Of a stretch of DNA of 64,000 nt, positions 62,704 through 64,000 are shown in pieces. The notes beneath the pieces are model-generated. The model was not told the DNA's origin. It made no database searches and was given only the letters and a program-made list of their open reading frames with translations. A program made the position numbers and the translations under genes. The stretch covers positions 37,351 through 101,350 of the forward strand of contig JBBISA010000007.1 in the NCBI GenBank assembly GCA_037441525.1, given 5' to 3'. The stretch is from SKVR01 sp037441525. Lineage in GTDB: Bacteria; Bacteroidota; Bacteroidia; Bacteroidales; UBA7960. How positions within the stretch are numbered: the first letter of the stretch is position 1; each line of letters opens with the position of its first letter.

Positions 62704-63682
62704 GTGAATAATCAACCTAATATTGATTTTCTTAATCAGCACATGAAAAGTATTTCACAGCAAATTGTAAACAACCCCCTTTTCGAAAAATTTATTATGG
62801 CAGTTATCCTGCGTAATTCAATCCTCATTGGGGTTGAAATATGTTTTCATCCGTAAGTAATTTTTAAGTTAAGGTCGGATGGAACCACACATGTTCTAAA
62901 ACTAATTCTCATCGGTGTTTGTGTTGTGCAAAAACATGTGGGTTTCATAATGAATACATCCTCATTTTTCAAAAATTTGCATTGTTTGTCTTAATCCTGG
63001 AGATTATTTTCTGATTCAATGCCCGAAACTCTCTGCGTGAATACTTTACCTACGGATGGAACCTTTTCGACATTATCCTGGTAGGCGTTTCACTGGTGCC
63101 TGAAAGTATAATTCCAAATGCCGGCTTTCTCATGGCAATACGTGTTTTGAGAGTTTTCAGGGTTTAAGGCTACTCAAAACATCCAGCGAAATACGACTTA
63201 TTGTTTCAGTTCTGGTTGGATCATTCTCCGCGTTGATTAATAATGCTTTGTTTTTCATCATTTTTATGTATTCGTTTTCCATTATCGGAGTAACCCTTTT
63301 TAAACTACCAGATGCGAAATCAGCTTCACCCGAAACCTTAATCATCCTTGAGCAATACAAAGCGCTCGCACCAAACTCACCAGGTATTTCACCAGAGCCC
63401 TTTGGCGATCTTCCTGAAGCATGGTTTAGCCTTTTCAGGATTTTAACAGGTGAAGTCTGGACAGACCTTAGGTACAATCTGTTAATCGCCAACGATCTGG
63501 GTCTGATAAAAACCAGTGCAACCATTATAACCGCATTTCAGGTAATCTGGTATATTCTGTCGTCATTCCTGCTGCTAAACCTTCTCATCGGAGCCATCCT
63601 TAACAATTATCAGATTATTATGGATGAAGAGAGAAAACGCAAGAATGCACAATCGCAGTCAATGAAGCCAACACCAGAATAA
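62704..63682 (+). pseudogene. Voltage-gated cation channel, broken
   Basis: A degraded ion-transport gene of the bacterial Nav/Kv-like family. Frame 1 (62704-62856) covers an S1-like helix (LFEKFIMAVILRNSILIGVE). A second frame then supplies S3/S4 with RVLRVFRV (Arg every third residue) but contains a TGA near 63012 and ends in a TAA caused by a one-base loss near 63165. The third frame (63167-63682) holds RLLKTSSEIRLIVSVL, the pore loop LTGEVWTD and S6 (FLLLNLLIGAILNNY). Three separate lesions make it a pseudogene unless caused by sequencing errors. Confidence 0.82.
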
Positions 63683-63688
63683 AGCCAA

Positions 63689-63716
63689 AAAGAGAATATT
63701 TTAAAGAGAATATTTT
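63689..63716. repeat. Tandem 14-bp duplication
   Basis: Two exact adjacent copies of AAAGAGAATATTTT between the channel pseudogene and the tRNA terminator. Confidence 0.75.
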
Positions 63717-63736
63717 GGGATAAATAGTAAAATAAA

Positions 63737-63773
63737 AAACCGCAACCCGTTATAAATTAACTGATTGCGGTTT
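63737..63773 (-). terminator. Terminator of the tRNA-Pro transcript
   Basis: AAACCGCAA / TTGCGGTTT stem, 8 bases past the tRNA end on the minus strand, followed there by a long T-rich run (TTTTTATTTTACT). A good intrinsic terminator. Confidence 0.85.
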
Positions 63774-63780
63774 GATTGTG

Positions 63781-63854
63781 TCGGGGTGGCAGGATTCGAA
63801 CCTACGACCTCCTGCTCCCAAAGCAGGCGCGATACCGGGCTACGCTACACCCCG
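63781..63854 (-). tRNA. tRNA-Pro (anticodon TGG)
   Basis: 74-base cloverleaf on the minus strand. Acceptor arm CGGGGTG / CACCCCG with discriminator A, D loop region AGCCCGGTATC, anticodon arm CCTGCTTTGGGAGCAGG with TGG anticodon, and T-arm GTAGGTTCGAATCCTGC. No encoded CCA. The 5' end is also found in the repeat 101 bp upstream on the minus strand. Confidence 0.95.
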
Positions 63855-64000
63855 AATTTATTTCACTATTTAAAGAACTCAACGACCTTCCCGTCCTTTG
63901 GCCGGGAAGCGATACCGGGAGTAGTTTATCCCGGAATTTTCGGGACTACACCCCGAATTTATTTCACTATTTAAAGAACTCAACGACCTTCCCGTCCTTT
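63845..64000. repeat. Direct repeat of the tRNA-Pro 5' end and flank, period 101 bp
   Basis: 63845-63899 is identical over at least 55 bases to 63946-64000 (window end). Each copy has the CGGGGTGTAG acceptor/D-arm start and the same 45-base leader. A GCGATACCGGG piece of the tRNA also recurs (63829-63839 and 63909-63919), so the second copy is a deformed partial tRNA; a TCCCGGAATTTTCGGGA inverted repeat lies inside it. Confidence 0.85.

Noticed and set aside
63765..63974. Open frame of 69 codons across the tRNA-Pro gene
   Set aside because: It is the antisense translation of the tRNA and its repeat, a well-known spurious protein pattern (GFEPTTSCSQSRRDTG).

Overview
The window is a gene-dense stretch of a Bacteroidota chromosome, most likely from a Bacteroidales/Marinilabiliales-type free-living bacterium. 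The evidence is a set of lineage-typical genes (IPExxxVDY family protein, DUF1599 next to folP and tpiA, FloA/NfeD, a short second DnaE, S9 peptidase, M20 dipeptidase), promoter-like TAnnTTTG boxes, and few Shine-Dalgarno sites. KatG and a carotenoid cluster suggest exposure to oxygen and light. Three genes carry frameshifts or in-frame stops, so either local gene decay or base-level sequence errors must be kept in mind.

Layout. 1-9 kb: a secreted S9 peptidase, then an accessory pocket with a ParE/RelE-type toxin-antitoxin pair, a PIN-type pair flanked by a duplicated copy of the dnaE 3' end, a DnaE2/ImuC-like polymerase, the decayed tail of an RHS-type protein and a frameshifted Rpn-family nuclease gene. 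9-31 kb: housekeeping genes, including RseC, an SDR, a biotin-dependent carboxyltransferase subunit, YceI, RarA, an M48 protease, a vWA membrane protein, FloA/NfeD, ClpS, PlsY, a 1517-residue unknown exported protein, PrmA, TpiA, an orphan DppB-type permease, DUF1599, FolP and the c-di-AMP synthase CdaA. 31-42 kb: Tex, a receiver-like/PAS protein, a multi-PAS histidine kinase, a dipeptidase, an S4 protein, Der and a phosphofructokinase with pyrophosphate-type active-site residues.

42.5-49.8 kb is the most coherent accessory system: two divergent operons for a modified carotenoid. The minus-strand operon encodes a CruF-like hydratase, an acyltransferase, a family-2 glycosyltransferase and an unrecognised TPR-like exported protein. 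The plus-strand operon encodes CrtI, CrtB and a second CrtI/CrtD-type desaturase. Together they predict desaturation, hydration, glycosylation and fatty acylation of a carotenoid; no cyclase, hydroxylase, ketolase or GGPP synthase is present.

49.8-64 kb: SufE and a MIP18/SufT-like protein, a NatAB-type exporter, a YhiN-type flavoprotein, KatG, a fused Fe-S/molybdopterin hydroxylase, an unknown secreted protein, MnmA, a class-I glutamine amidotransferase whose lipoprotein signal is cut by an in-frame TAG, an ion-channel pseudogene, and a tRNA-Pro whose 5' end and flank are repeated 101 bp away. No CRISPR array, rRNA or insertion sequence with recognisable ends was seen.
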